A stretch of 64,000 nucleotides of DNA from Phyllostachys edulis (taxonomy: Eukaryota; Streptophyta; Magnoliopsida; Poales; Poaceae): the NCBI GenBank assembly GCA_036346405.1, contig CM070562.1, positions 99,930,784 to 99,994,783 of the forward strand, in the 5' to 3' direction. The notes below the pieces were generated by a model, which had not been told where the DNA came from, searched no databases, and saw only the letters and a program-made list of their open reading frames with translations. Below, one piece after another: positions 9,745 to 23,089 of this stretch; position 1 is the stretch's first letter; the number at the start of each line of letters is the position of its first letter. Made by a program: the position numbers and the translations under genes.

Positions 9745-12700
9745 TGTAATAACCCAATTTCTGAAGTTTAAAAATTATTTTGAGTAGTTTAGCCCTTTGC
9801 AAAATTCACCCAAGTTTTATTTGAATTTTAATAAAGCTTAACATGTACTTTCAATAGCAAAATAATTTAATGTGAAAAATCTAAATATAAATTAATTCCA
9901 AAACTATTTTATTTGGGTTAAATATTTTCTAGATTTTTCTGGAAATTTTCCAAGTTCATTTGCTATTTGGATTTTCTGGTATTTCTAAAATGCGAAAACT
10001 ATTTAAATATCAAGAAATCCTCGTGGACCGAATTCCTTTGCTTCGGCCCATTCCTATTCGTTTTTGGCCCAACTCCACCACAGCCCATTACCTCTTTCTC
10101 CCTGCTAGCCCACGTGTGTGACCCCACCTGTCAGTCCTTGCGGTGCCATTTGCTACGCGGACTCGCCCGAGTCTGCGATACTGACATGTAGGACACACCG
10201 TATCACTGTAGATCTTCTCTGATTCTGTTTTGATCTGAGCTGCGCCACCGCGTGTCCGTTTTGGGCGTGCGTGCTCCGTACTCCTCCTAGCTGCCGCATA
10301 TAAAGGGAGAGGAAGCCCCTGCTCCCCGCATCCCAACCCTAGCCGCCAAAGCGCGAGAGCTAAACCCTAGCCGTTGGGTGAGCTCGAAGAAGGAAAGCGT
10401 CGCCGCCAACTCCGATGAACAATTCCTCCACTGCCAGAGTCGCCCGAGCTTCGTCACCGCCTTCGTTGAGTTTGCAAGGAGTTGAGCAACGTCCTTGACA
10501 CCTTGGTTCCGCCAGAGCGTCGCTTGAACCCCAATCCCATTGAGCCCGAGACTTCACCACCGCTTCAACAACGCCACCGACCAGCCCTGTCGTCCCCTTA
10601 CAGCGGTGAGCACATCGCCGAAATGCCCGAAGCGTTCTCTACCCAATGTGCACCTTCGCCGCCATCAAAGAGCCACCATTCGTCGGAACCCTTGGTTCCC
10701 GTGCCCTCGCTATCTTTTAAAGTCAACGTGGCTATCCACGTCGTGCCACCTCATTGCCACATCAAACCTAAACGCCCCGTGTCGCCCACGTGTCTGTTGA
10801 GTCAACGCCACGTCAGCGCGCGCCTGTCACCCGAACCCTAAACCCAGATCCAATCTCGGTGGATCTAGTCCACCCTGAGCCAAGCCTATGAAATGTGGTC
10901 CCCACATGTCAGATCTACTGTTTTGTAGACTCGCGAACGATAGACCTGTGAACCAGATCCATGGACTTGGTCCATAGACCCTGGTCCCACTTGTCAGCCT
11001 CTATTCCTATTTTCTGGATTTTCTTTTAATTCTGAAATTGACTGCTGACATCTTGCTGGCACAGTAATCCAGGATTTCCAGTAGAAAGTTAATTCGGGAA
11101 ATTCGAATTAGAAATTCCTTTTTCTTTTTCTTAAAGGTTAGATCTTTCAAAAGCCCGTTCTTCCTCATACGAACTCCGATTGAGCCCATTCAAAATTTTA
11201 AATTCATATAAATTCAAGATATACTGATGAACCCTAAGGTTCTATTTGTTGGCCCGATCTTTCGATGAGAACGATAAGTCTGGTAGGCGTCGCTCAACCC
11301 TCACGATCCTGGCTACGAACACGCAAGGATCGCAACCATGCAATCGCTGAACTGATCGACTAGTCGTTATCAACCGTGCACGAATACCCGGTTGACCTGA
11401 CCACGAAGGTCGATTCCTGCATACACCGAAGAAGCATGCAAGAACAAGATAATAAGCAATCTGAAATTGCAAATAGAATTAAAAGATTTAATTGAATTGA
11501 GATTCTGAATAAGGATCTTAATTGGGTGGTCTCGTCGACACACACAAAAGATACAAGTTGCGACGAAGGCAAACTAAACATAAACAAAGTCTAAGGAAAA
11601 CTAAAGGGGTGCGGCCTCCTTAAATAGAGAACGAGGAGCCACAAAACTAACGAACTAGCAGGGTGGTACTAACGGTCGTGGGCTACTGTTCATGTGAACA
11701 GTAACCACGCCCCGGGTGGGCTGCCGGCAGATGGGCCAAGTTTCAGTATGATTACAAAGCCCGGTTGGGTCCAAACAAGTGATATGACGTCTTCTTTTGA
11801 TGATTACGATCAGTCCAGATGGAGTTTGGAGGTGAGGCTGGATCCGTTGGAAAAAGGACGAAATCATCTTTCCATCAAGTACTCGTGGACCTCCAACGGA
11901 CGTCGTATGTGAAAGTTATGGGTGTTTGAAGTCAGTGCTGTCAGGCTGATTCCGAACTGATCTGCCCAAAATGTATCCAGCTTGAACTCCTGATTGGCAC
12001 ATGCAGTAGCACCATGGCATGTACACATAGTACCATGGCATGTGGACGTAGACGTAGCACCATGGCATGTAGACGTAGCGCGATCCAATTGGGTAATATG
12101 ATGTTGCAGTAGCCGAAAGTCCTTTTGGAGAGGATGTTGTTGAAGCAGAGGATGCAGTGCAGCAAGTCGAAGCAGTGGTTGCATCCTTAGGGTCGATGTC
12201 CTCATCATATACCTTCTTGAGATTTTTATTTAATTTTTGGAATTTATTATCTATCTTTTTTGTATTTATTTTATTTATTTTCTTCGTTTGCGAGTAGACG
12301 TTGATACTTCGGGAGGTTTCGAGGAAGGAGGAGTTGATCCAGCCCAAGTCCAGTAGATTTGTTTCAAGACAAGTTCTACCTTTGACCATGTTGAACCCAG
12401 TTCTCCAAAATTATCTTGATTCAAATTATTACATTTTACTTTACGTATTTATTTAAATGTTTTGGGATTAGCTATATACCATTTGATTATATCCACCTTG
12501 CCTATTGTATTATCATGATCTTTTGTCACCCTAGCTTGGTTAATTATTAGTTGGTATTATCATAGCACCAACGTGGATTGGTTAAATACGAATAGTTTGC
12601 TTAGCCACGCAACGAGTCAATCATTCATTTGAGTTGCAAATATAAATTTGACTAGGTGATTATAGAACTTTGTGTAAAACTGTGTATTGCGTGCTATTAC

Positions 12701-13855
12701 TCGTTGATGGCATGTGTTGCACTTAACCAACAGGGTGAAAAAAGATTTAGACTGAGGCGAGTGGTGGAACTGTGTGATATGGTGATGCTTTGTGATTGGA
12801 AAATATGAATCTCTATGAGTTAGAATTTGGTAGACTCGCTTTGGTCAATTAAGGACTTAACTTTGTACGCCATTGAACTAAGCTACCACTGTACGACCAC
12901 ATGCCTAGTATGGGACGGGGCTAACTTAGTAAGTTACGGAATCTCGATATTGATTACTCACGTTGTAGGTTAGGTTCTCAGTGATGGATGGAGGTGTGGA
13001 CTACTCCAAAAGTCACATCGATGGACGGTTCGCTGCTTCCCGGTCCAACGGTGTGTGTCGTATCAAAGCACTATGTCTGGGTTGGTACGACGGTAAAACA
13101 CACCGGCAGTGTCAATTGTTGAGATGAAGTTTCAGAAAGGTTTTGTTATGATTAGTGCTAGCTACACTGATTATATCATGTGGGTAAAGTGTACTATCTC
13201 TGCAGAGTGTTAAACAATCTATTCGAATAGTTGTGTCCGCGGTCATGGACATGCTCGGGGATTTCACACGAGGGGTAGATTTTCATAAAACAATCGGGAA
13301 GGGACAGTTGTGTGATTAAATACATATGGCTGTGTGAAATAAATTGATTAGGCTTTGTGTTCTTTGTGAAAACAACTCTAAAATTATTATTGTTTATTTG
13401 TTTTAAATTATGCTTTAAACCTATTATTTGTATTCAATTGTAAATGTTGCTTTCTTGCAAAATAACCACCGAAGCCATTTTATTTGTAGTAAACCATCAT
13501 CTATTATTGTATTCTGTGGTACACCTTGTTGAGTACTCGGAGTACTCATTCTTGCTGTAATCTTTCAGCTAAAGTGGAAAAATCGTCACCTGCGTTCGAG
13601 GAGGAGTTCTACGAGGTTGCTGATTGTTAGGTCTTGATCCCAGTCAGTTGCCTGTGGCGAGTCGATTGGTTTTTGCTAGAGTTGCTTTGGTTTTGCTGCT
13701 GCTTATTTAATTACTACCAGCCCTGCATGGCATAACTTATTTAAACTCGACCATAAGGTCAAATCTGCTATTTATATCTCACATTAGTCGTTTATTCCTA
13801 TATTAATCTTGTGCGGATCGGTATTTATCTATGTTGACATTGTGTGCACTAGCTT
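9745..13855 (+). mobile_element. Ty3/gypsy 3' LTR, 3'-truncated and interrupted
   Basis: It starts with TGTAATAACCC after the polypurine tract. It is collinear with the 5' LTR from 11148 on, excluding the insertion at 11225-12207. Collinearity ends at about 13855 (GTGTGCACTAGCTTG), roughly 60 bases short of the expected CCCGACA end, where mobile-domain sequence begins. The native LTR would exceed 3 kb, typical of large-LTR grass Tekay-like elements. Short frames inside (for example 10482-10841) are LTR sequence, not genes. Confidence 0.85.
11225..12207. mobile_element. Solo-LTR-like insertion (983 bp) in the gypsy 3' LTR
   Basis: The insert begins TGATGA and ends TCATCA, so it has TG...CA termini. 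It is flanked by the 5-base direct repeat TATAC (11220-11224 and 12208-12212). Removing it restores collinearity with the 5' LTR exactly. No protease, RT or integrase motif is visible inside. A solo LTR is the simplest reading. A low-complexity frame on the minus strand (Tyr/Met/Cys-rich repeats near 11990-12090) comes from short CATGGCATGTA-type repeats. Confidence 0.72.
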
Positions 13856-14749
13856 GGCCCACTAGGTGCGCAGCTTGATGGACGTCGTCTTTCAACTAAC
13901 CGTGGCTCATGTTCTTGATTATTTTCTTGAACTCCGCCAAGATGGACATGAGAGCACTGAGAAGCCCCAGAATGGTGTGATCTGGGTTGCAGATGGAAGA
14001 ATCCGATGTGCGTGAGATCCGCTAGATCTGGTCGAACTGAAGTGAAAAATAGTAGTTGTTTAGTACTAAACAATAAAAATATCATGAATGAAACGAGTAT
14101 ACGTTGTGAGTGTTTTACAGTGCCGTCACGCCCGAAGCGTTGTGTCGATCGAACGAGTGACGAAGCCTCTCCTCGTGTGTGACCTGCTCCGGACGCTCTA
14201 GCAGAGGTCGGGTGAGTCTGGTGCGCCACTGTGGTATGTATCACTTGATGTACTCATGGTAAGTCCGAACGTCGTACGACCCCTACTCCTGTAGAACCTC
14301 ATTATGTGCCATCTCTATCCAAGCCGTAGTCCATTTATGCTAGACTGCTGCCAGTCCTCATAATGTCAGCTCGTCCTCGATTCCTTGCATTAGAGAAAGA
14401 TTTATGTGAGAAGGGCAGATATATGTATGAATTGAAAGCATCACTTGGATGGTGTTGCATTCACAAGTAGATAGCTCGCTCGAGCATCCTCCCGCCTGGA
14501 GGGGGCACAACCTGGTAGAGATCATTATGTCGCATTACATGCTGCGTCACGTAAGGCTCCACCATGTGGGAAAACACAAGGTGGCAAGTTGTCGCCCATA
14601 ATCTGGTGTCCTGCGTGCATTGCACAGATAGTCCGTGCGACACTACCATGTTCACAAAAGGTGGGCTTCATGGAGACCATATGATGTTGTCATCGTGCAA
14701 CGACTTTAAAATCATTGTGGAACACAGGATAGCACCTCGCCGATCTATC
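13856..14749 (-). pseudogene. Plant mobile domain (PMD)-like pseudogene fragment
   Basis: In minus-strand frames I see a series resembling the aminotransferase-like plant mobile domain found in MULE- and retroelement-associated genes. A segment near 14560-14655 reads like HMVEPYVTQHVMR followed by LYQVVPPPGGR. A downstream segment near 14200-14260 reads like EYIKWYIPQWRTRLTRP. The frames are broken by stops and shifts and no start or end is clear. The family link rests on motif memory, so it is moderate. The piece lies between two unrelated LTR fragments. Confidence 0.5.
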
Positions 14750-15633
14750 TAGGAAGGTAGAGCATGAATTTAGATGAATTTAGAGACTTGATTAAGCTCA
14801 ATCAGAGTTCGTATGAGGAATAGTGAGCTCTTCGGAGTCGATCAGCTGAGAAAATCAAAGAAAAAGAAAAGGGAGAGAGAAAACTGACAAGTGGGGCCCA
14901 CTCAAAAAAGATTTTAGGAATTTAAAGAAAATCCCAAAAAATAGAATAGAGGCTGACAGGTGGGACCCACAGGTCTACGGGGTCATGAGTTCATGGAATA
15001 TGGCTCAGACATGTGGGGTCCACATGTTAGTGGCTTGGTCCACCATGGACTAAGTCCATGTTGATTGGGTCTAGGGTTTAGGCATGGGTGGCGGCTGAGG
15101 TGGCAGCCAGTGTACACGTGGTGCACACATGGCTGACACAGGGCAATAGCTGGCGTTGAGGTGGCGAACATGTGGACGAAGGAGCTGACATGGCAGTGGC
15201 ATAATGTGAGGCTGACGCAGCGTGGACTGGTGCTAGTGTGGCGCCATGTGGCAACGAGTTGGCCGACACATAGGCGGCCATGTTGATGACGAACAACAGC
15301 GTTTGACGGCAAGTGGAGGACACCACCGACATTTCCTAGTAATGGTAAACTCATCTACCGGCTCAGATGCGACGGCGGGGTTGGTAAGGGGGACAACGGC
15401 GGTGAGGGCGATAACGGTGGCTCGGGTCAATAGCGAGACAACAGTGGAAGACTCTGGCGGGGCCTTGTACGAGCGCAAAAGGTTCCTAAGGATGAGGCGA
15501 TGCTACTGGGTCATGCACGAGGCCCGAAGGTCATCAGAGACGGCGACGAAGCAGGGTAGCAGTGCAGGCTCGTTGGCACAACTGTGCTACGGAGCATCTT
15601 CAGCGAAAAGAAGGGGTGCACTGGGTAGAACAC
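14750..15633 (-). mobile_element. Minus-strand gypsy LTR fragment, part 1 of 2
   Basis: Its reverse complement matches the middle of the gypsy LTR (compare 10790-11224). It contains the TCATACGAACTCTGATTGAG block, CCACATGTCTGAGCC, and the CTAGGGTTTAGGC region reversed. It stops at 15633 where a plus-strand LTR begins, and it resumes at 30337. The two parts are one older LTR split by a younger insertion. Confidence 0.75.
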
Positions 15634-16119
15634 TGTAACATCCCAAAGTTCTGTTACCAAAAATAAATTTAATAAAGTTATTATTTTATTGGATTTTCTG
15701 ATATTTAAAAGAGTTTTATTGCTTTTCATGAATTTTCTAAATTTTAAAAGTCAAAAATAAAATTTATTGAGTTTCTGGTTTTTATTGGATTTAAAGTGAA
15801 AAATAAAATTTTATTTAATTTACTCGCAATGTTAAAAGCTTTTTCCTAATTATTTTAAAGCCAAAATAAATTATTTACAAATTTAAATACCAATTATGAG
15901 TTGGAAATATTTTATTTAAGTCCAAAATGACTAAGGAAATTTCCGTGAATTTTCTCATAATTTTTGGACTTTATTCGCTATTTTCTAAAACCTATTTCGA
16001 TTTGTTTGCTTTTCTGAAATTCGAAATCAACTTAAATCCCCAAAATCCTTTTGGGACGAATCTCATTTCCCTGGCCCATTCTCTTTTTCTTGCTCGGCCC
16101 ACGCTCGAAGCCCACCTGG

Positions 16120-16155
<36 letters not shown>

Positions 16156-17109
16156 GCGGCCCCACCTGTCAGCTCCTTCCCTCACCTCCCTTTTCTTCCT
16201 CCTCCGGCCGAACCGCACGCCCGCCATTACTGGCCACATGAAGCTCCGCAATCGCTACGAAATCCTCTCCCTTTCCTCACACAAATGAGCTCATTCAATT
16301 GCTCGCGTTCCGCCACCCCCAATTCCGGCCATCTCCCTCGATCACGCGTGCATTTACACCGGAAACACATCGTCGTCGCTGCGATCTCGGCCGCCCGATA
16401 TCCTCTCCTGGCCCCTCTCCATCCCTATAAGTAGGAGCACGATGTGCCCCTCCCTTCACTCACCTCCTCCCCTGAATCTCCCATCCTATCTCCCTTTCCT
16501 CTCACCGAAAAATGAATTTTTCCATCGTTGGCCGCAAGTTCCTCCTCCGCCATTTTCGCCGCCAACAAAGCCCCTCCGCCACCATCTTCTACACCAATGG
16601 GATCGTCGTGCGACGTGCTACCCCGTGCGGACACTTTTGTCGCTGGAGACCTGCTGAATCGCCACGCTGCCTCCAACCCAATCCTCGCCGCCGCCTTCGT
16701 CCTCGTTGCCAGCCACCACTTCGCACCCGACCACTGCCATGGTAAGCACCATGATCCCTGTGTTTCCCTCTTTCCGATGGTACCATCGCCGACCGCTGGA
16801 GTGCCGCCATTCTCCGATGACCCTCGGGCCAAGAGCGTCGCTGCCTCAGTGCAGACGTGGCGTGCTTGTGTGGCGCCACCTCTTCGCCATGTCATGCCCA
16901 CGTCAGCCTCAAGCTTGCATGGCTGCCCCGTCACAACCACGTGGCTTTTCTTGTTTTTCCTTCACAAAATCAATTCGGCCAAAAATCTAAATGAGTCGCT
17001 CATGTCAGCATGACCCAATAAATTGATTTTCCTTTGGAAAATTAATTCCATAAATTCTGAAATTTCCAATTCTATCATTTCATGTGATTTTGAATCTTTT
17101 GAGAGCTTG
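15634..17109 (+). mobile_element. Plus-strand gypsy solo LTR, part 1
   Basis: It starts TGTAACATCCCAAAG, a typical Tekay-like LTR start. It runs to GAGAGCTTG at 17109, where the Sirevirus-like element is inserted. It continues at 27783 with TTCTCCTTTG, giving the same order as the other LTRs. It contains a (CT)n tract at about 16124-16152. Overlapping proline/alanine-rich frames at 16442-17013 on both strands are LTR sequence, not supported genes. Confidence 0.8.
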
Positions 17110-19674
17110 TGTAGGACCGGAAAGGCGACTTGAGGGGGGTTGAATAGGAGCACCAAAACCTTTTTTTTTGCAAAGATAATGGATTCTACTACAACTCGCT
17201 CCAATAGCTATGAGAGCTATGAAGATGAATGCTTAAGCACGGTGGAAGACTTGAATGAATCCACCCTAAACCCTCAAAGCATGGCAAAGAAACTCCTGAA
17301 GAAATCACGAAAATCGGGGACAAAGGTACTACCATCATTGTAAGTGCGGTACTACAAGATCGCGGTACTATCATAGTAAATGTCTTGATACTACCGCATC
17401 GCAGTACTACCTCGAGCAAAAGTGCGGTACTACCGATTATCCCGACGATGAACGTAAATGACTGAAAATAAAATCGAAAATCGACGTAACTTTTAAACCG
17501 TAAGGCCAAACTCCACCAAATTTGGAACACACCTTCCTAAGGGTATTAGGAACCTATTCCAAGTGGCGATCGTCCAGATCTATGTCAAAGTTTCGATCTT
17601 TCTCAGTTTTACCTAAGAAGGGCAAAGAACCGAGCAAAACGAAAAAACTATATCCAACTCTTGCTCGTGGGAGAATGATGATCAAGATGACCTTAGATGG
17701 GTTCCCACACATCCCAGCAAGCAAGATCAAGAAGAAAACTCGCGGATCAAAGAAAGCTCCAAAATCATCAAATAGAGAGGATGAACACAACGAGACTCAT
17801 CCCAAGAGATTTGGATGGATTGATTTGAGATGAATGATTGTTGCTTACAGCCACTCCACATGGAGGACAAAGCTCACTACGTGAGCACACACTCTCAATC
17901 CAAACCCTAGAACCTAGCTCTCATCTTTCTCCTCAAAACCCTAAACCAAAATAGGGCAACCACAAGGGTTTTGGGTGGCTATCTCCTTGGCTTCCAAAGA
18001 GCCTCAAACGACCCACAACACCTATATTTATAGTGGAGACTAAGCATCTAGGGTATATTCTATTAGGCACCCATTAAACCCCACACACAAACGGGTTAAC
18101 ACACGCACGCATCTCAAAGCGCCGTTTTCATCTTTGCTTGACCTAAACCACTTCTCCATGCGCGCCTTGCGCCGTGGTTTAACCAAGGTCATCACTTTTC
18201 CCAGATAGAGCAATTTACCAAAATGCCCTCTACCGACTTTTGACGATTCTTCGCCAAGCATCTTCCATGCTCGTCATCATCCATGTGTCACCAATGACTT
18301 CCGCAAGCTTCTCACGCGTCCGGATCACATCGAACCGCCCTCGCTTGTAACTGAAACAAATCACTTGGCGCACCATCTGTTTCACCATGATCGCACCGGC
18401 TTCCTTTACCGATCAGACCTCGGCTCATCCTCGAGCCTAGTCCGGACCTCAACTCTTCCTCGAGTCTAGTCCCGGTCATCCTTGCCGCCGCTCATCATGT
18501 TCATCACCGTAGCTTCCGCTCGGTTCCTTGTCTTCTACCAGACAAGTCGCTCCGCTAGCCTCGGTCATCTTCCAAAGAATACCTCGATTGTTCGGACCTC
18601 GCCTCTCAAACCTAGTCCCGATGTAGTGTGCCTCACCATGACCTAGCTCCGGTGTCCTACAACCATCACAGCATAAGCAAACCATTACGTAGCAAATGAC
18701 GATACACACAATCATCAATTCACATAATTGATGAGGCATGAGCACATACCTTCACAAAGGCCTTTGCTCAAACTTCGCCTTCTATGGTTCTTGACCATCT
18801 TATGCGCTTGCTTGAGACCAACTATCTCACCCGACATCCATGACCGTTCCGACCTCGGTTCTCCAAACCTAGTCCCGGTCCACCTCGTCGCTGACCATAG
18901 TTGACTACAAGCTACCTGCACAACAATAAACCAAACAACCATTTCCGAGCACAAGTTCTTCACAACTTGACCAATATTAGTCAAAACATGCATCATGCAA
19001 CATCTATGCAATAAAACCCATGAACTTGACCTAACCCAAAAACAATTCTCCAATTGAAACAACATTAAGCTCAATTCATTCCAAAAGCGGTACTACCGCC
19101 ACACATTCCCCGGTATTACCGCCATGCGGTCATACCGCACAAAGCACTGCGGTCATACCGCAACCTGGAGAAATCCCAAAATCTCCAAACACAACTCCTC
19201 TGGAAAATCCATACCGCACACACGCGGTCATTCGCCATCTTGGTACTACCGGAACCAAAGCCCCACTACCGCTCAGAGAAAATCCACACTCCAAAGACAC
19301 CTTCTCTAGAAAATCGCAACCGCCATTTACCTTGCGGATAACCGCTCATGGTACTACCGCCACTTCCTAGTGGTACTACCGCTCCACTTAAACGCTCAAA
19401 AGCCACAGAACAAAGCCCTTTCAAGCTGGGCGTCGATCTCGACGGACGCCACAAGAAAACTAACGAGGTTAAGGACTCGCGGTAATACCGCAACTCACAA
19501 ACGGTCATACCACACCGGTAGTACCGCAGCTTCAACGCCGGTACTACCGATTTTCCTGACACTTGCTGAAAACTCCAGATTTCAACAAACTTTCAAAGCA
19601 ATTGCCAATTGTCTCATCACCTAAGATCATGAGCATGTCCACATGACATCCACAATGTCCACATGACATCCACA
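17110..19674 (-). repeat. Sirevirus-like 3' LTR
   Basis: This 2,565-base LTR is nearly collinear with 25175-27777. A minus-strand TATA box (TATAAATA, reverse of about 18024-18033) lies inside. Both ends carry clusters of short palindromic units of the type GCGGTACTACCGC (17330-17440 and 19085-19555). An almost perfect 22-base tandem repeat of CATCCACAATGTCCACATGA type closes the LTR. Confidence 0.9.
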
Positions 19675-19688
19675 ATCTCCCCCTTGAT
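19675..19688 (-). promoter_or_regulatory. Sirevirus-like polypurine tract
   Basis: The reverse strand reads TCAAGGGGGAGAT immediately before the LTR start TGTGGATG, the classic copia polypurine tract. Further copies of the same kind (CTCCCCCTT or CTCCCC on the + strand) occur near 20011, 20061, 20093, 20112, 20163 and 20841. Confidence 0.85.
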
Positions 19689-22600
19689 GAACACATTGGC
19701 AATTTCCCAAAAATGTAAGTTTGATGGTTTGAAAATGAAAATACTTGACATTTTCGTGCAAAGGCTCAACTTGGCTCAAATAAGTGAGAAGGCAATGAGA
19801 AAGACCAAGTTGGCTTCAAAATAGTTTCAGCAAGTGAGACACGGCAGAAGAAGCAAGAAAAGCTTCAATTTCCAGAGAAGTGACAAAATCTCACTTATGG
19901 TCCATATGAAAGAACAATTGTTCTATTTGACCATTGATCATTGTGAGTCTACAAGAATTGCAATTCATAATCAGAAAAGACAATAAGACCAAAAGAATGC
20001 AGTATGAATGCTCCCCCTCACTATGATCACCAATATTCAATTTTCTCCAAAAAGCTAAAGCTCCCCCTTTGACAATGAGAAGCAGCCATTTCTTCTCCCC
20101 TTTACAAAACTTCTCCCCCATATCCAAAAAGCTCTTTATTAACATTACATTTTCGCTATATCTTCTCCCCCTTTGACAATGGATTCATCAAGGAATCATC
20201 CCTTTCCTCTCATTCAGAGATGACAAATGCACAAGCAAGGAAGAAGCAAAAGAAAGAGCATGCATGAAATGCAATGGGGTGGCTTCAATTTTGTTTTGAT
20301 TTTTCAATTTTTAGGTAAAAGAAGCTTTGGAGATTACTCAATCGAACAGGCTAGCATTTCTACCATTACTCAAGATACAACAAGCCTGACAAAGCTAGCA
20401 AGATCATGTTAAGACATGTATAACAAAGCTAGGCTAATGAGCTCAATATATCACATGTTGTTGGTTTAAATTAAGCAATGCATCAAAATTAGCAAGTTCA
20501 ACAACAGTTATCCTAAAGTGATGATGGCCTTGTCAGAATGTCATTGTGAGATCCAGAAGCTAGCAAAGACCATCTTAGAGACAAAAAGCATGAAATGAAT
20601 CATTTTGCTCAAATTTTGTCAAAAGCCCAAATTTCAACTTTTTCATTTGTAATGAATATTCAAGTTGATAAAAGGTCTATCTTAGTAAAGAAGGTCCTGG
20701 ACTAGGAGCCATCCACAACCTCTTCCTAAGCTTCAACCAATTTTGACAAATTGTATTTTCAGCCATGTGCTAGATCTCAAGCCTCACTACGACCATCCCA
20801 AGCAACAAAAGCTTAAAAGAGTGGTCTAGGTCATCCAAAACTCCCCCTGAGTTCATGCCTAGTACAATGGCAAGCCATCTCATGAGAAAGAATTGGTGAG
20901 ATCAGTTTTTTCGCACAAAAGAGATCATTTTTCATTTTGCACAAGGGCTATTTTAGATTCTTTAATGAACTGAAGGCTCAAAGATGTTCAATACTAGATT
21001 CCAGAGCTAACAAAGCAATTTTGACAGGGCCAATGTCACAAAAGGATCACTAATTGTGCAACTAGCTAAAAGATCCACAAATTGCTATTTTCAGTTCAAG
21101 TTATATTAACAGTTCTAGCTCATATAGCAAAGACATTGCTGCACATGTGAAAGCATGATAATTCTAGCAAGTCAAAGAACTAGACACGATCTTGAGCAAG
21201 AATTGAATTACTAAAGCTCAAGTGGGTAATAAGCAAAGCTTCATCAAATTAAAAGACAGAAGCGGTAAAGCTTATATTACAAGTATCTTTTTGTGATTTT
21301 TCATTTGTATATAATATGATACAATGAGATGCACAAAAGATGTAAAAGCCCAAAAAGATCACAAGGATCAAAAAGATCCAAAGAAGATACCACTTGAAGA
21401 AGGTATCGAAAAAGATCCACAAAAGTTCAAATGAACAAGAAAAGTTCGGATGAATGAAAAGGTTCGAAAAGAACTAAGAAAGTTCCAAAAGAACCAACTC
21501 CCCTCAAACCAACCCATAGGGATAAATTATCCCTAACTTGCTTCTCAAGGTAGCAAACCTTGTTGGGTCTAAAAGCTTTGAGGGAAATCATTAATTTGCC
21601 TTGGACTCCACAAAACTAGCACAAAACTTCAAACACCACAAGATCTCTAAGGACAGCAACTCGAAAAGCTAGGGAGCGAAACACCAACACTAAAAAGCTT
21701 ACAGGCAACTCAAAAACCTGCTAACACTAGTGATTGGGAGACAAGCTCGACCTAGGCAGTGAGAAGAATGCATCCTAGCAAATTATGGGATAAGAAGAGT
21801 GCCTAGAAAGGACACGTGCTAGAAAAGAGCCTCCTATCTACCCTAAACTCAACAAGCCCAAATGCTATGCAAGGTAGACTAGGGATACAATACACAAAAG
21901 TAAGGTATAGAAGTTCGAACCTGAGTCGCACTGCTTGGCAGTGAGATGTAGTCATGATAGATGAAGATCCAATCCTTGAAGCTTCAGAAGGTAGTTGCAC
22001 TCATCTATCATCCTCATCTCAAAATCCTTCGTCTCCAAGAAGTGATAGCCAATATGAAAGCACAAATGAAGAAGAACCAACAGCTGAAATCTTTGACCAC
22101 TTGTTGGATCACATGTTCTTCTTCTCTGCTGAAAGACTACACCAAAGAGACAGAAAAAGTCTATGCCTTGGTACTGGGTTAGTGAGACAAAATCTAGAAA
22201 AACAGTACCAAGACACATGACTAGCAAGGATAGCAGTAGATGATCCAAAGCTCATTTAAGCATATAATCAACAGTTCAGGATATGAGCATGAATATAGAC
22301 AAAACAATTGCAACACATGCTATCCAAGACATGATAGAGCTCAAACTATCCTTAATCCACAATAAGGCATAGGAGCAAGTAAACAAGCACATAGCATATC
22401 ACCCATCACATATACAGTTGAAAGCAAAGCATGCTAGTGAAAGCTATGGCAAGACTCATGCATCCACAATTTACAGTAAGGCACAAAAACCATGTAAGCA
22501 TAAAGCATGTTATAACAAATCATAAATAATGAATGCTAACATGGATATCAAGTGAACAAGTGGATACATAAGACAAAAATCAACAAGAGCAATATGATAA

Positions 22601-23089
22601 ATGTATGAAAACAGTACAGGCTCTTGAAGACAAAACCAAGCTTATACAACCATGAAAATTAAGAACTACAAAATGATACATGGATATATAAGCAAGAATC
22701 AATCATGAGCAAGATAATAAGGGTACAAGACAGCACAAGCTCATGATGACAAAACAAGCTTATACGCCCATGGAAAAATGAATGACAATCTAGCTCATGG
22801 ATACATAAGCAAGGTAAAGGCATGTTAAAGGATATCAAAGAAGTAACACATGCCAAGAAGGTACAGGTGAGCACAAAGACAAGCACAACATGCCAATTAT
22901 GAATAAACATGAAGATAAAAGCATGAAGATATAGGATAGCTCACCAAACATGTGAAAGCACTAATCATGAAAGCACATGCCTCTTGGAGGCCATCGTTGA
23001 GGTGGAGAACCATCAAGTGTCCCGATCATGTGATGAAGCAAAAAATCAGAATCTTTAAGTCCATGTTCTCCAACCCGCGTTCTTGGTAC
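19689..23089. other. Sirevirus-like non-coding interior
   Basis: This is 3.4 kb of A-rich sequence with no supported frame. On the element's minus strand it lies between the gag stop and the polypurine tract, where pol would normally lie. I see no remnants of integrase or RT motifs. The stretch is rich in AAAGCTT, CAAAAGATC and CACAAG-like words, with short repeats such as AAGATCCAAAGAAG around 21340-21500. Confidence 0.7.

Noticed and set aside
16442..17013. Alanine/proline-rich frame of 161 codons and opposite-strand frame of 171 codons
   Set aside because: Lies inside a gypsy LTR and overlaps frames on both strands. GC-rich LTR 5' leader sequence is the better explanation.
22659..22910. 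Cysteine/leucine-rich minus-strand frame in the Sirevirus interior
   Set aside because: Short, hydrophobic, A/T-rich interior sequence without family resemblance. Not enough to call pol or an envelope-like gene.
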